A stretch of DNA of 13,059 nucleotides from Thermoplasmatota archaeon (GTDB lineage Archaea; Thermoplasmatota; Penumbrarchaeia; Penumbrarchaeales; Penumbrarchaeaceae). Where the stretch lies: positions 1-13,059 of the forward strand of contig JAFGJI010000084.1 in the NCBI GenBank assembly GCA_016929175.1, written 5' to 3'. Under the pieces are notes generated by a model, which did not search any database, was not told the origin of the DNA, and was given only the letters and a program-made list of their open reading frames with translations. This document shows, in pieces, positions 5,963 through 13,059 of this stretch (the stretch's first letter is position 1; each line of letters starts with the position of its first letter). The position numbers were made by a program, and so were the translations under genes.

Positions 5963-8900
5963 CTAAGTGCCTGGCTGCATGGGAGGAGGTGGGGGGGAAT
6001 GGTTCCCTGCCGGTGGAAGACCGGGCCCCCCGAGCCCTGGCTGCGGGGCTGGAGAAGGACCAGGGGGCAGTGAAGCAGCTGGTGGTCTTGGTCCGATGGA
6101 TGTCCCGGTCGGAGGAGGATATGGACCTTGAGGAGCAGGTCCGGTCGACTCCTTTCTCTTTAATAACAGCAGTACCATTGCGAGGACCACTACCAGAATG
6201 ACCGCGATCGCTCCTACGATGATAAGCAGTACCAAAGCACCGTTCCCCTTTTCGGACCCGCCCGAAGAGGGTGACTCGACTATCACGATATCGTGTTCCA
6301 AGGACACATCGCTCTCCCCGTCGAAGACGATCAGGACAGCGGTGAATTCTCCCCCTTGCGTATAGGTGTGGTTGAAAACAGGATCGGAACCGGATACAAT
6401 GTCCGACCCGTCTCCCGGGTCGAAAGAAAATGTGAGGTTGGGGAGGTCCGTGGGGGTATCGAAGGTACCTGAAGCGTCGAAGACCACTGCTTCATTGACA
6501 TTAGCGCTCTCTGGCGCCTCCAGGCTCAACTGTGGAGGGGGGTTCCTGATATTGACCGTCGCCGTCTTGACGGCGCCGTGGTCAGTCCCGTCGAAGGTCC
6601 TGATCTCCACCTTCTTCATCCCGGAGCTCCTGTAAACGTGCTGGATGCGGGCGGGACCCCAGAAAGTGATGCCATCCAGTGTCCACTCGAACTGGAGGTT
6701 GCCTTTGTCGCTTGGGGTATCGGAGGACCCTTCGGCGGAGAACGTGAGGACCTCATCCATATCGGCGCTCAAACGAGATACGGAAAGATCCGTCTTCGGG
6801 GGGACGTTCTTCACCGTCACTTCCATGGTGACGTTGAACTCATTTTGGTCACCGTCCCTTGAGAACAATGCTACAACGAACACGCCATCGCTGACGTATG
6901 TATGCGTGGCCGTTATCTCACCGTCGGACCATTCAGTGAAGCTTCCGTCCCCGAAGTCCCATCGGACCTCGATATACTTCTCGTCAGATGGGTTCTCCTC
7001 GACGGAACCGGTGAATGTATAGGCGGAATCCTCCAGTATGCTGTCACCGATAACAGGATCGATCTCTATGATGGGGGGCGGATCAAGGACCGTGACGTTG
7101 ATCGTGCACGGATATGATTCTTCATCATCATCCCGGGCTGTTACGACAATGGTGTAATCTCCGGCCTTCGTGTAAGTGTGCTTCTCCCTGAAGACCTTCT
7201 TCCATTGCGTCTCCGTCCCGTCCCCGAAGTCCCATCTAACCTCCAGGTCCTCAAGGTCTATATCGAGATCGAAGACCGTTACCTCGAACTGGTGCTCCTC
7301 GTCCTCGTTGAGGACCACATCCGTTTCCGTCAGGGTAATAACGGGGAGGAAGTTCTCGATAATAAGGTCGATATAGGCTGTGTCGGTATCCCCGAACCTG
7401 TCCTTGATCTCCACTGCCGGTCTGTAGCTCCCAGCCTCGTAAGAGAAAGATGCCTGTGTGTATTTACTCCAACCCGAGGAGCGCCCATCCCCGGAATGGA
7501 AATTGTATTCAAGCTTTTCAAGGTCTGCCGGGGAATCGTAACCCACTGCGTTGAAGGTCAGCCTGGTTCCCTCCACGGGGTCTCCGGAGAAGGTAAAGTT
7601 GACTGAGGGTTGGCGGTTGACGACCTTCACATTTGTTGCAGCCGAGGCGGATTCTCCGTCATCATCCGTGGCTGTCACCTCTATCCGGTAGGTGCCCACG
7701 AGAGGGAAGAGCATCGTTCTGTTGGGCCCGCCCGGTTCTTCGACCCCGGAGGGTCCCTTCCAGAGATAGTCCATGGTCAGAAGGTCGGAGGGGGTGTCCC
7801 GGACCACCGGAAAGAACGTGTATTCGTCGCCTTCTAGCAGCTCGATGTTCGCGGGCATCTCGATCGTTGGCGGTTCGTTCGATACCTTTACAACAACAGG
7901 TTCCAGGTCCCAGTAGGTGCCGTAGGTGTCCTTGACCCTGAAACGCAGCCATTTCGTCCCCTCCTCGGAGAAGTTCAGGGAGAGGTCCTCGGAGGTGACC
8001 GTTCTCTCGAAAACACGGTCCGAGTCCAAGTCCCAGTACATCTCCGATACGGCAGCCCCTGAAATGGTAATGTCGATCCGGAACGTCTCATCCTCCGTCA
8101 CCTCGAAAAGGTCCGGACCGGTCATGACCACCTCCTTTGTGGTGGGCTCCTCGATAGTGTACCTGGCATCCACAGGCATCCCGGAGAGTTTCTCGATCCT
8201 GCCGGACGTCCAGTATATCCATATTTCGTCGACGGTGCTTCTCGAGCCCAGGCCAAAGTGGAGCCTCCGGGGCTGCTGGAATCCGTGCCCGCCGCAGTCC
8301 CCGCCGACGTATCTCGTCAGGGTGAGGTCTCCCGACCTGATTACCACCCTGGTTCCGGTCGCGTCCGCGGAGGTCTGATGCAGGCCGCCGGCCCCGACCA
8401 GGTCGAACTCGAGCCAGTGGTTGGAGTTGCCGGGGTTCCGGAACAGATGAAGCTCCCTGGGACCCTTGTAGGGATAGGTCCCCTCGGTGCAGAAGTCAAG
8501 ATCACCGTCATTGTCGTAGTCGACGAAGGTGCCTCCGGTATTTGACCAGACCTTGAGGTTGGAGGCATCGGTGCGGTCCGAGAAGGTCTTATCCCCGTCG
8601 TTCTCCCACATGAAGGAATGGTCCCAGAAGGAATAGGTCTTCACCTGTGGAACCCAGAGGTCGAGGTCGCCGTCGTTGTCGTAGTCTCCCCAGGCGACCC
8701 CGAAATAGTCCTCGTCCTTCCACATGTAATCACCAGTGTCCGGGTCCTGGACGATCGTACCCGAGGGGGTGATCGGTATCCCGGCCTTCACCCTGATATC
8801 GGTGAATTCGAGATAGGGGGGGCCGGAGTTCTCGAAGAGCTGGGAATCCGCGCAGTAGTAACCGCGGTTCATCCCCGACCTCTCGTCGTCCTTGTGGGCG

Positions 8901-9826
8901 AGGTGGGAAACCCACACATCCATGTCCTGGTCGTTGTCGAAGTCTGCCCACCCGGCACCGTTGGAGTGGCCGTAATAGTAGCTTCCCTGGTAGTAGGTCT
9001 TCTTCCCGGTAAGATTGTACAAAACGGCGCTCTCGGTGAAGGTCCCGTCCCGGTCGTTGATCCACAGCTCGTTGGGGGTCAGATGGTAGTTGCTGACATA
9101 TATGTCCGGCCATCCGTCCTCGTTGGGATCGCACCAGACGACCCCCATCCCCGCGTAGGACTCGGCCCTGGGATGCAGGCCAGCGGAAAGCGACACATCG
9201 GTGAAGGTGCCGTCCTTATTGTTGTGGTACAATCTGTCCATCTCTCCGGGATAGGGCATCTGCAGGTCGCCGGGCTTCCTCCACCCGACGGTGTAGATGT
9301 CCGGGTAACCATCCCTGTCGTAGTCCCCCCAGGCTATTCCTTCCGAGGGAAGGCCGTCCGACGGGTTCCCGGCGGACGAGGTAACGTCGGTAAAACCCCA
9401 GTTGGGGGGACCGTTGTTGCGGAAGAGATGGTCGTCGTCCCCGGCTGTGTAGAAGTCAAGGTAGCCATCAGCGTTGTAATCGGCCCACTGGGAGTATCCC
9501 CTTGAGATGTTCACACCAGTCTCGTTGGAGACATCCGTGAAATCCCAGCTGGGGGGGCCGTTGTTGCGGAAGAGGTAATTGGAGGAGGGGCCTCTTACGA
9601 GGAGGTCGAGATATCCGTCGTTGTTGTAATCTCCCCATGCAAGGTTGTCGCCCCGGTATCCTGAGAGACCCGTATCCTCGGACATGTTGATGAACGTTGG
9701 AGTCCTCGCGGGCGGCAAGAGTTCCTTCAAGATCATCGGGTCGGTCCCCCCTTCAGTTCCTAGCGCTGCAGCGGGGGATATCATTACAAGTGCCAGCAAT
9801 ACCATGAAAGCTCTGTATGGCTCCAT
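5963..9826 (-). CDS. CRTAC1-like FG-GAP/UnbV surface protein with PKD array and TM anchor
   Basis: From the ATG at 9826 this is a 1287-residue protein exposed outside the cell. I reject an in-frame ATG at 9857-9859 because it lies in the TATA box and would precede the signal peptide. Residues 1-22 are a signal peptide (core MVLLALVMI). Seven D-x-D/N-x-D-G-x-x-D type calcium loops of FG-GAP/VCBS repeats start near 66, 116, 168, 233, 295, 381 and 436, implying a beta-propeller. An ASPIC/UnbV domain (about 470-556) has RRLHFGLGSRSTVDEIWIYW. About seven PKD-like domains (565-1185) follow, the best with WDFGDG and HTY motifs. A transmembrane helix (about 1197-1222) and KRK stop-transfer precede a 60-residue Pro/Gly-rich tail predicted to be cytoplasmic. 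The propeller plus UnbV pairing is that of CRTAC1-like proteins. The role is probably adhesion or carbohydrate/protein binding; no catalytic motif is visible. Confidence 0.92.
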   Translation of the reverse strand: MEPYRAFMVLLALVMISPAAALGTEGGTDPMILKELLPPARTPTFINMSEDTGLSGYRGDNLAWGDYNNDGYLDLLVRGPSSNYLFRNNGPPSWDFTDVSNETGVNISRGYSQWADYNADGYLDFYTAGDDDHLFRNNGPPNWGFTDVTSSAGNPSDGLPSEGIAWGDYDRDGYPDIYTVGWRKPGDLQMPYPGEMDRLYHNNKDGTFTDVSLSAGLHPRAESYAGMGVVWCDPNEDGWPDIYVSNYHLTPNELWINDRDGTFTESAVLYNLTGKKTYYQGSYYYGHSNGAGWADFDNDQDMDVWVSHLAHKDDERSGMNRGYYCADSQLFENSGPPYLEFTDIRVKAGIPITPSGTIVQDPDTGDYMWKDEDYFGVAWGDYDNDGDLDLWVPQVKTYSFWDHSFMWENDGDKTFSDRTDASNLKVWSNTGGTFVDYDNDGDLDFCTEGTYPYKGPRELHLFRNPGNSNHWLEFDLVGAGGLHQTSADATGTRVVIRSGDLTLTRYVGGDCGGHGFQQPRRLHFGLGSRSTVDEIWIYWTSGRIEKLSGMPVDARYTIEEPTTKEVVMTGPDLFEVTEDETFRIDITISGAAVSEMYWDLDSDRVFERTVTSEDLSLNFSEEGTKWLRFRVKDTYGTYWDLEPVVVKVSNEPPTIEMPANIELLEGDEYTFFPVVRDTPSDLLTMDYLWKGPSGVEEPGGPNRTMLFPLVGTYRIEVTATDDDGESASAATNVKVVNRQPSVNFTFSGDPVEGTRLTFNAVGYDSPADLEKLEYNFHSGDGRSSGWSKYTQASFSYEAGSYRPAVEIKDRFGDTDTAYIDLIIENFLPVITLTETDVVLNEDEEHQFEVTVFDLDIDLEDLEVRWDFGDGTETQWKKVFREKHTYTKAGDYTIVVTARDDDEESYPCTINVTVLDPPPIIEIDPVIGDSILEDSAYTFTGSVEENPSDEKYIEVRWDFGDGSFTEWSDGEITATHTYVSDGVFVVALFSRDGDQNEFNVTMEVTVKNVPPKTDLSVSRLSADMDEVLTFSAEGSSDTPSDKGNLQFEWTLDGITFWGPARIQHVYRSSGMKKVEIRTFDGTDHGAVKTATVNIRNPPPQLSLEAPESANVNEAVVFDASGTFDTPTDLPNLTFSFDPGDGSDIVSGSDPVFNHTYTQGGEFTAVLIVFDGESDVSLEHDIVIVESPSSGGSEKGNGALVLLIIVGAIAVILVVVLAMVLLLLKRKESTGPAPQGPYPPPTGTSIGPRPPAASLPPGPSPAPQPGLGGPGLPPAGNHSPPPPPMQPGT
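9396..9574 (-). repeat. Near-identical 32-nt direct repeats within the FG-GAP region
   Basis: Copies at 9396-9427 and 9543-9574 differ at 3 of 32 positions and lie 147 nt apart, exactly 49 codons. Both encode the blade motif LFRNNGPP followed by S/N-W in the first two propeller repeats of the surface protein. Later blades have diverged (LFENSGPP, LFRNPG). Confidence 0.7.
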
Positions 9827-9830
9827 TTTT

Positions 9831-9836
9831 TCTCCC
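9831..9836 (-). promoter_or_regulatory. Shine-Dalgarno fixing the start of the CRTAC1-like gene
   Basis: On the minus strand GGGAGA is followed by AAAA and then the ATG at 9826. This places the start directly before the signal peptide MEPYRAF and rules against the upstream in-frame ATG at 9857-9859. Confidence 0.5.
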
Positions 9837-9858
9837 GGGTGGTAATTGCCCCAGCACA

Positions 9859-9866
9859 TACTTAAA
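9859..9866 (-). promoter_or_regulatory. TATA-like box for the CRTAC1-like surface protein
   Basis: The minus strand reads TTTAAGTA, centred about 36 nt upstream of the ATG at 9826. It predicts a transcript start near 9836 and a leader of about 10 nt that just contains the GGGAGA ribosome-binding site. Confidence 0.45.
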
Positions 9867-9875
9867 CGAAGTGGA

Positions 9876-9916
9876 GAACGGGAAGGGTCAGCCCTCTCAA
9901 CTCCAGTCTCCCGTTC
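9876..9916. promoter_or_regulatory. Inverted repeat in the divergent promoter region
   Basis: GAACGGGA (9876-9883) and TCCCGTTC (9909-9916) are perfect 8-bp inverted arms with a 25-nt spacer. They lie just upstream of the TATA-like box of the surface-protein gene, in the 225-nt region shared with the ABC exporter operon. A regulator site is possible; the long spacer makes an RNA hairpin role less likely. Confidence 0.25.
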
Positions 9917-10040
9917 CCGGAAGGTTATGGAAAGGGTTATCGTTCTTGTTCACATTCGAGTATCGCTACAACGGATATACCGGAGATCCACCTGCAGATG
10001 TCCGTGAAGGTTTCATGGGACATTTCTGCCTTTTTACAGA

Positions 10041-10050
10041 GAGGCGGTGA
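10041..10050 (+). promoter_or_regulatory. Shine-Dalgarno fixing the ABC ATPase start
   Basis: GAGGCGGTGA lies directly before the ATG at 10052, with GAGG at a spacing of 7 nt. An in-frame ATG at 9998 would add 18 residues (MSVKVSWDIS and on) that are not part of the ABC fold, and it has no comparable site. Confidence 0.55.
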
Positions 10051-10051
10051 A

Positions 10052-10771
10052 ATGAAAAGCGACATCATCATCGAAACAAAGGGTCTGAAGAGGACGTTCG
10101 AGCTTGGCGAGGTCAGGGTCAACGCCCTGAGAGGGATCGACCTGACGGTTAAAAGGGGAGAGTTCCTTGTCATCCTGGGCCCCAGTGGATCGGGAAAGAC
10201 GACGCTTCTGAACTGCCTTGGAGGGATCGATTCCCCCTCCGAGGGAAAGATCATCGTGGAAGGGAACGATATCGGTTCCTACCGCGAGAACAGGCTATCC
10301 GAGTACAGGAGGAACAAGGTAGGCTGGATATTCCAGTTCTTCAATCTGATCCCGTCGCTGACCGCGGCCGAGAACGTCGCACTTGCTCTGGAGATGGCCG
10401 GGGACAGGAAAGATATGATGAAAAGGAGCGAGGAGGCGCTTTCCCTGGTGGGCATCCCCGACAAGGCGAACATGTTCCCGTCCCAGCTTTCCGGGGGCGA
10501 GCAGCAGAGGGTTGCCATAGCCCGGGCACTTGTCAAAAGACCAAGGATCGTCCTTGCCGACGAGCCCACGGGAAATCTCGACTGGGTCACCGGCCAGAAG
10601 ATAGCGGAGCTTATGAAGGATCTCAACAGGAAGGAGGGCATCACCTTCGTGATAGTCTCGCACGATGTCTCCATCACGGAAGTGGCAGACAGGGTGGTGC
10701 ACCTGATGGACGGTAAGATCTCGGACCGGACCTACAACCTGCCCCGGACCAAGAAGGTGATGGAAGAATGA
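10052..10771 (+). CDS. ABC transporter ATPase, MacB/LolD family
   Basis: The 239-residue cytoplasmic ATPase subunit is expected to work as a dimer that powers the FtsX-type permease encoded next. All expected motifs are present: an aromatic TF near 15-16 and the beta strand VNALRGIDL; Walker A GPSGSGKT (43-50); Q-loop IFQFFNLIPSLTAAENV (Gln95); signature LSGGEQQR (146-153); Walker B IVLADE with Asp170 and catalytic Glu171; D-loop GNLD; and H-loop SHD (His204). The Q-loop form F-Q-x-x-N-L-I/L-P and the R-x-x-x-V/I-G-x-I-F-Q context are typical of the LolD/MacB/FtsE subgroup rather than importers. The length is usual for that family. Its stop overlaps the permease start by 4 nt (ATGA), so the two are translationally coupled. 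A possible TATA-like GGATATACC (9972-9980) lies about 75 nt upstream, but the promoter is uncertain. Confidence 0.93.
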   Translation: MKSDIIIETKGLKRTFELGEVRVNALRGIDLTVKRGEFLVILGPSGSGKTTLLNCLGGIDSPSEGKIIVEGNDIGSYRENRLSEYRRNKVGWIFQFFNLIPSLTAAENVALALEMAGDRKDMMKRSEEALSLVGIPDKANMFPSQLSGGEQQRVAIARALVKRPRIVLADEPTGNLDWVTGQKIAELMKDLNRKEGITFVIVSHDVSITEVADRVVHLMDGKISDRTYNLPRTKKVMEE

Positions 10772-13059
10772 TCATTCTGATCAAAAAGGCGGTCAGGGAC
10801 CTCATGAGGAATAAACTGAGAACGGTTTCCATCATACTTGCGATAGCCCTTTCGGTGGGTCTTGGGATCGGACTCGTGAATGCTACCAGGGACGCCTTCG
10901 ATTCATTCGACAGGAGGCTAGAGGTCACGAACTATGAGGACATCGATATCAGGTTCGATATGGCAGATCTCGACATGGACGAGATCAGAAGCATGGATGG
11001 GGTTGATACGACGATCGGGAGGATCTTCATGCAGACCCAGGTCCAGATAGGGACTGAGAGGTTCAAGACGCACTGGATATCCGCCCCATACGAACCGGAA
11101 CGGCCCCATTCCTCCATCAATGGTTACCAGATGGTGGATGGAGACTACGTATCATCGCCTGACTCGAGAGAAGCCCTGGTCGGACATCTTTTCGCGAGCG
11201 CGAACAACGTCAGGATCGGGGATACACTGACCATAATCTACGAGAATACAACCATAGACCTGACGGTCGCTGGGATCGCTGCCTCCCCCGAATACATCTA
11301 TGTCGTGAGCGACGAGGGTTGGCCCGAGCCCTCTCTCCTTCTACCTCTCTTCACGACGACGGAAATGACAAGAGAGATCCTCGAGCTCGGAGATCATACA
11401 TACAACGAACTCCTGGTAAAGGTCAAGGAGGGTTACGATGTCGAAAAAGTAAAGACGGACTTGGAGACCTATCTCATCGGAAAAGGAGTCAGGATAACGA
11501 GCTCATTGCTCGGAACGATGGAGAACGATTATCTCTTTTCCAGGACGGACGCGAACGCGATGGGGCAGATGGGATGGATCTTCGGGACCATCATCCTCGT
11601 TGTAACCGCCGTTGTCATATACAATTCGATGACGAGGCTGATCGCCTCTCAGAGAGCGTACATCGGGGTTATGGGGGCTCTTGGAGGAAAGATGAGGAGC
11701 ATAATCGCCCACTATTCCCTGTTCGGGTTCTTTATGGGCTTCATGGGTTCTGTTCTGGGCATCCCTCTCGGTATCGGCATCTCCGTGCTGACGATGACAG
11801 AGTACGCGAACATCATCGGCCTAGTCGATCCTGTACTTGACATATTCTGGATCTATGCCGTCATCTTCGTGCTCATAGGAGTGGGAATTGCGACCGGGGG
11901 TGCTTTTCTGGGCTCCCTGAAAGCCGTAAGGATCGGACCGAGGGAGGCGTTGACCTCGCAGTACACCACCATGGATTTCTCCAAAAAGCCCATTCTCGAA
12001 AGGCTTTTCGACCTCATCGCATACAAGAGACCCATACTCCCGAGGATCCCGATGAGGAACCTCAGCCGCCACAAGCTGAGGACAGGGATAACCATAGTAT
12101 CCCTTGGGGTCTCTCTGCTTCTGGTTTTTTCGTGCCTTGCACTTGCCCTTGGCTTCACCCAGCCCCTAGAGGACAATTATTCCAAGTACGAGACCTGGGA
12201 CCTGAAAGCAAAGTTGACAGCTTCGAGATCCGAAGTCGAGGTCTCGGCGCTTCTGGGGTCCCCCGTTTTCGCTGGGACCGGTGCGGAAGCGGCCCTTGAC
12301 GATTACGTCTCCCTGAACGATGATGGCAAGCTGAGCTTCGCCAGAGTGCAGGCGTTCAGGTCGGATTCTGCCCTCAGGAACTTCCACGTTATCGATGGAA
12401 AGAACGATCCGGCGAACGGGATACTTGTCGGATCCATACTCGCAAGTGATCTTGGTGTCGGGGTGGGGGACACTGTGGAGTTCGTTCTCGGTAACATAAC
12501 AGCGAGCGCGAAGATATCTGGAATAACGGGGGAGCTTATGGACGACTCCTTCCAGATGACGTTGGAACAGGCAAGCACCATCCTGATGACCGGGGGGGCC
12601 GTCAACGCGATAATACTGGACCTGAATGGTGCCTCTAGGGAAGAGGTCGAGAACTCCCTTCGGGAGACCTTTTCAATCTCCTCGCTCGTTTACACCAGTG
12701 ATGTCCAGAACGGCATGGAATCGCTACTCCAGGGACTGATCACGATGTTCCTCATATTCATCGCGTTCGGTGTACTATCCGAGGTTCTGTTCATCTCGAC
12801 AACGGTTGTCCTGAACATCCTTGACCGGGAGATGGAGTTCATCTCCCTTCGGGCCATGGGGTCAAAACCGGGAAAGATCAGGAGGATGATAGTGCTGGAG
12901 ACCTTGCTCCTCCTTACAGGAGGTCTCGTGATAGGCCTCCCTCTGGGCGTCCTTACAACGAAGTGGGCCATGGCCTACATTGTGAAGGACCTTATGTATT
13001 ACGTAATAAATATCGATCCCTCCGTCTACATCTTCACAGCCCTGATCGCCGTCCTATCC
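10768..13059 (+). CDS. ABC exporter permease with two FtsX domains, 3' end missing
   Basis: The frame is open for exactly 764 codons to the window edge, so the gene is truncated on the right only by the window. It starts at the ATG overlapping the ATPase stop. Residues 6-38 hold a basic amphipathic stretch and the first membrane helix (VSIILAIALSVGLGIGL). Residues 40-265 form an extracytoplasmic MacB-like domain. Three helices (about 268-288, 312-341, 358-385) make the first FtsX domain, with the typical ASQRAYIGVMGALGG segment between the first two. A second half repeats this: RNLSRHKLRTG plus helix (about 430-463), extracytoplasmic domain (465-650), then FtsX helices near 655-682 and 706-730 with DREMEFISLRAMGSK. 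The last helix has only begun. Such duplicated permeases act with LolD/MacB-like ATPases in export or extraction of lipoproteins, peptides or lipids; the substrate here is unknown. Confidence 0.92.
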   Translation, partial: MIILIKKAVRDLMRNKLRTVSIILAIALSVGLGIGLVNATRDAFDSFDRRLEVTNYEDIDIRFDMADLDMDEIRSMDGVDTTIGRIFMQTQVQIGTERFKTHWISAPYEPERPHSSINGYQMVDGDYVSSPDSREALVGHLFASANNVRIGDTLTIIYENTTIDLTVAGIAASPEYIYVVSDEGWPEPSLLLPLFTTTEMTREILELGDHTYNELLVKVKEGYDVEKVKTDLETYLIGKGVRITSSLLGTMENDYLFSRTDANAMGQMGWIFGTIILVVTAVVIYNSMTRLIASQRAYIGVMGALGGKMRSIIAHYSLFGFFMGFMGSVLGIPLGIGISVLTMTEYANIIGLVDPVLDIFWIYAVIFVLIGVGIATGGAFLGSLKAVRIGPREALTSQYTTMDFSKKPILERLFDLIAYKRPILPRIPMRNLSRHKLRTGITIVSLGVSLLLVFSCLALALGFTQPLEDNYSKYETWDLKAKLTASRSEVEVSALLGSPVFAGTGAEAALDDYVSLNDDGKLSFARVQAFRSDSALRNFHVIDGKNDPANGILVGSILASDLGVGVGDTVEFVLGNITASAKISGITGELMDDSFQMTLEQASTILMTGGAVNAIILDLNGASREEVENSLRETFSISSLVYTSDVQNGMESLLQGLITMFLIFIAFGVLSEVLFISTTVVLNILDREMEFISLRAMGSKPGKIRRMIVLETLLLLTGGLVIGLPLGVLTTKWAMAYIVKDLMYYVINIDPSVYIFTALIAVLS

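Noticed and set aside
8618..9505. Plus-strand open frame of 295 codons opposite the surface-protein gene
   Set aside because: It is antisense to the repeated FG-GAP region. Its Val/Gly/Pro-rich repetitive translation reflects the codon bias and repeats of the real minus-strand gene.
9857..9859. Upstream in-frame ATG for the CRTAC1-like protein
   Set aside because: It sits at the edge of the TATA-like box, upstream of the predicted transcript start. It would also place 11 polar residues before the signal peptide, while the ATG at 9826 has a GGGAGA site.
1..13059. CRISPR array, transposon ends, integrase or defence-island genes
   Set aside because: No regularly spaced repeats, no transposase or nuclease motifs and no terminal inverted repeats were found. 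The STAND protein carries a DNA-binding domain rather than an effector nuclease or TIR domain, so an antiviral role is not supported.

Overview
The window looks archaeal, most likely from an uncultivated Thermoplasmata-type lineage (Thermoplasmatota); this is inference. The support is AT-rich TATA-like boxes about 25-45 nt upstream of most starts, several genes that appear leaderless, Shine-Dalgarno sites of the AGGTGAT/GGGAG type in front of others, and the gene content: PKD-repeat surface proteins with a C-terminal membrane anchor, a winged-helix/STAND ATPase/TPR regulator, and lipoprotein-like small exported proteins. No tRNA, rRNA, CRISPR array, transposase or integrase was seen. No non-genic gap exceeds about 225 nt.

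Layout. 1-1180 (minus) is the start of a large secreted protein made of repeated Ig-like units dense in N-glycosylation sequons; it runs off the left edge. A 148-nt divergent promoter region separates it from a 907-residue regulator (1329-4052, plus): N-terminal winged helix, STAND/NB-ARC-like NTPase, second winged helix, TPR array. After a 199-nt spacer come two small envelope genes on the plus strand: a lipoprotein (4252-4791) and a two-helix DUF4190-like membrane protein (4837-5076). A strong hairpin (5163-5189) sits between these and a convergent minus-strand gene for a cysteine-rich membrane-tethered protein (5240-5842). Next is a 1287-residue surface protein (5963-9826, minus): signal peptide, seven FG-GAP/VCBS-type Ca-binding loops, an ASPIC/UnbV (CRTAC1-like) domain, about seven PKD-like domains, one transmembrane helix and a Pro/Gly-rich cytoplasmic tail. 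Divergent from it, on the plus strand, an ABC ATPase (10052-10771) overlaps by 4 nt a two-FtsX-domain permease (10768 to the right edge, incomplete), forming a MacB/LolCDE-type exporter operon.

How they fit together. Seven of the eight genes encode exported, envelope or membrane-transport proteins, and the eighth is a signal-responsive transcription regulator. The window therefore reads as a cell-surface island. That the regulator controls the divergent surface gene, or that the ABC system serves any of the neighbouring proteins, is suggested only by position. I do not see a complete, clearly new defence or metabolic system. The most notable items are the CRTAC1-PKD-TM-proline-tail protein, the STAND regulator with an atypical Walker A and a candidate operator at its own start, and the sequon-rich repeat protein.
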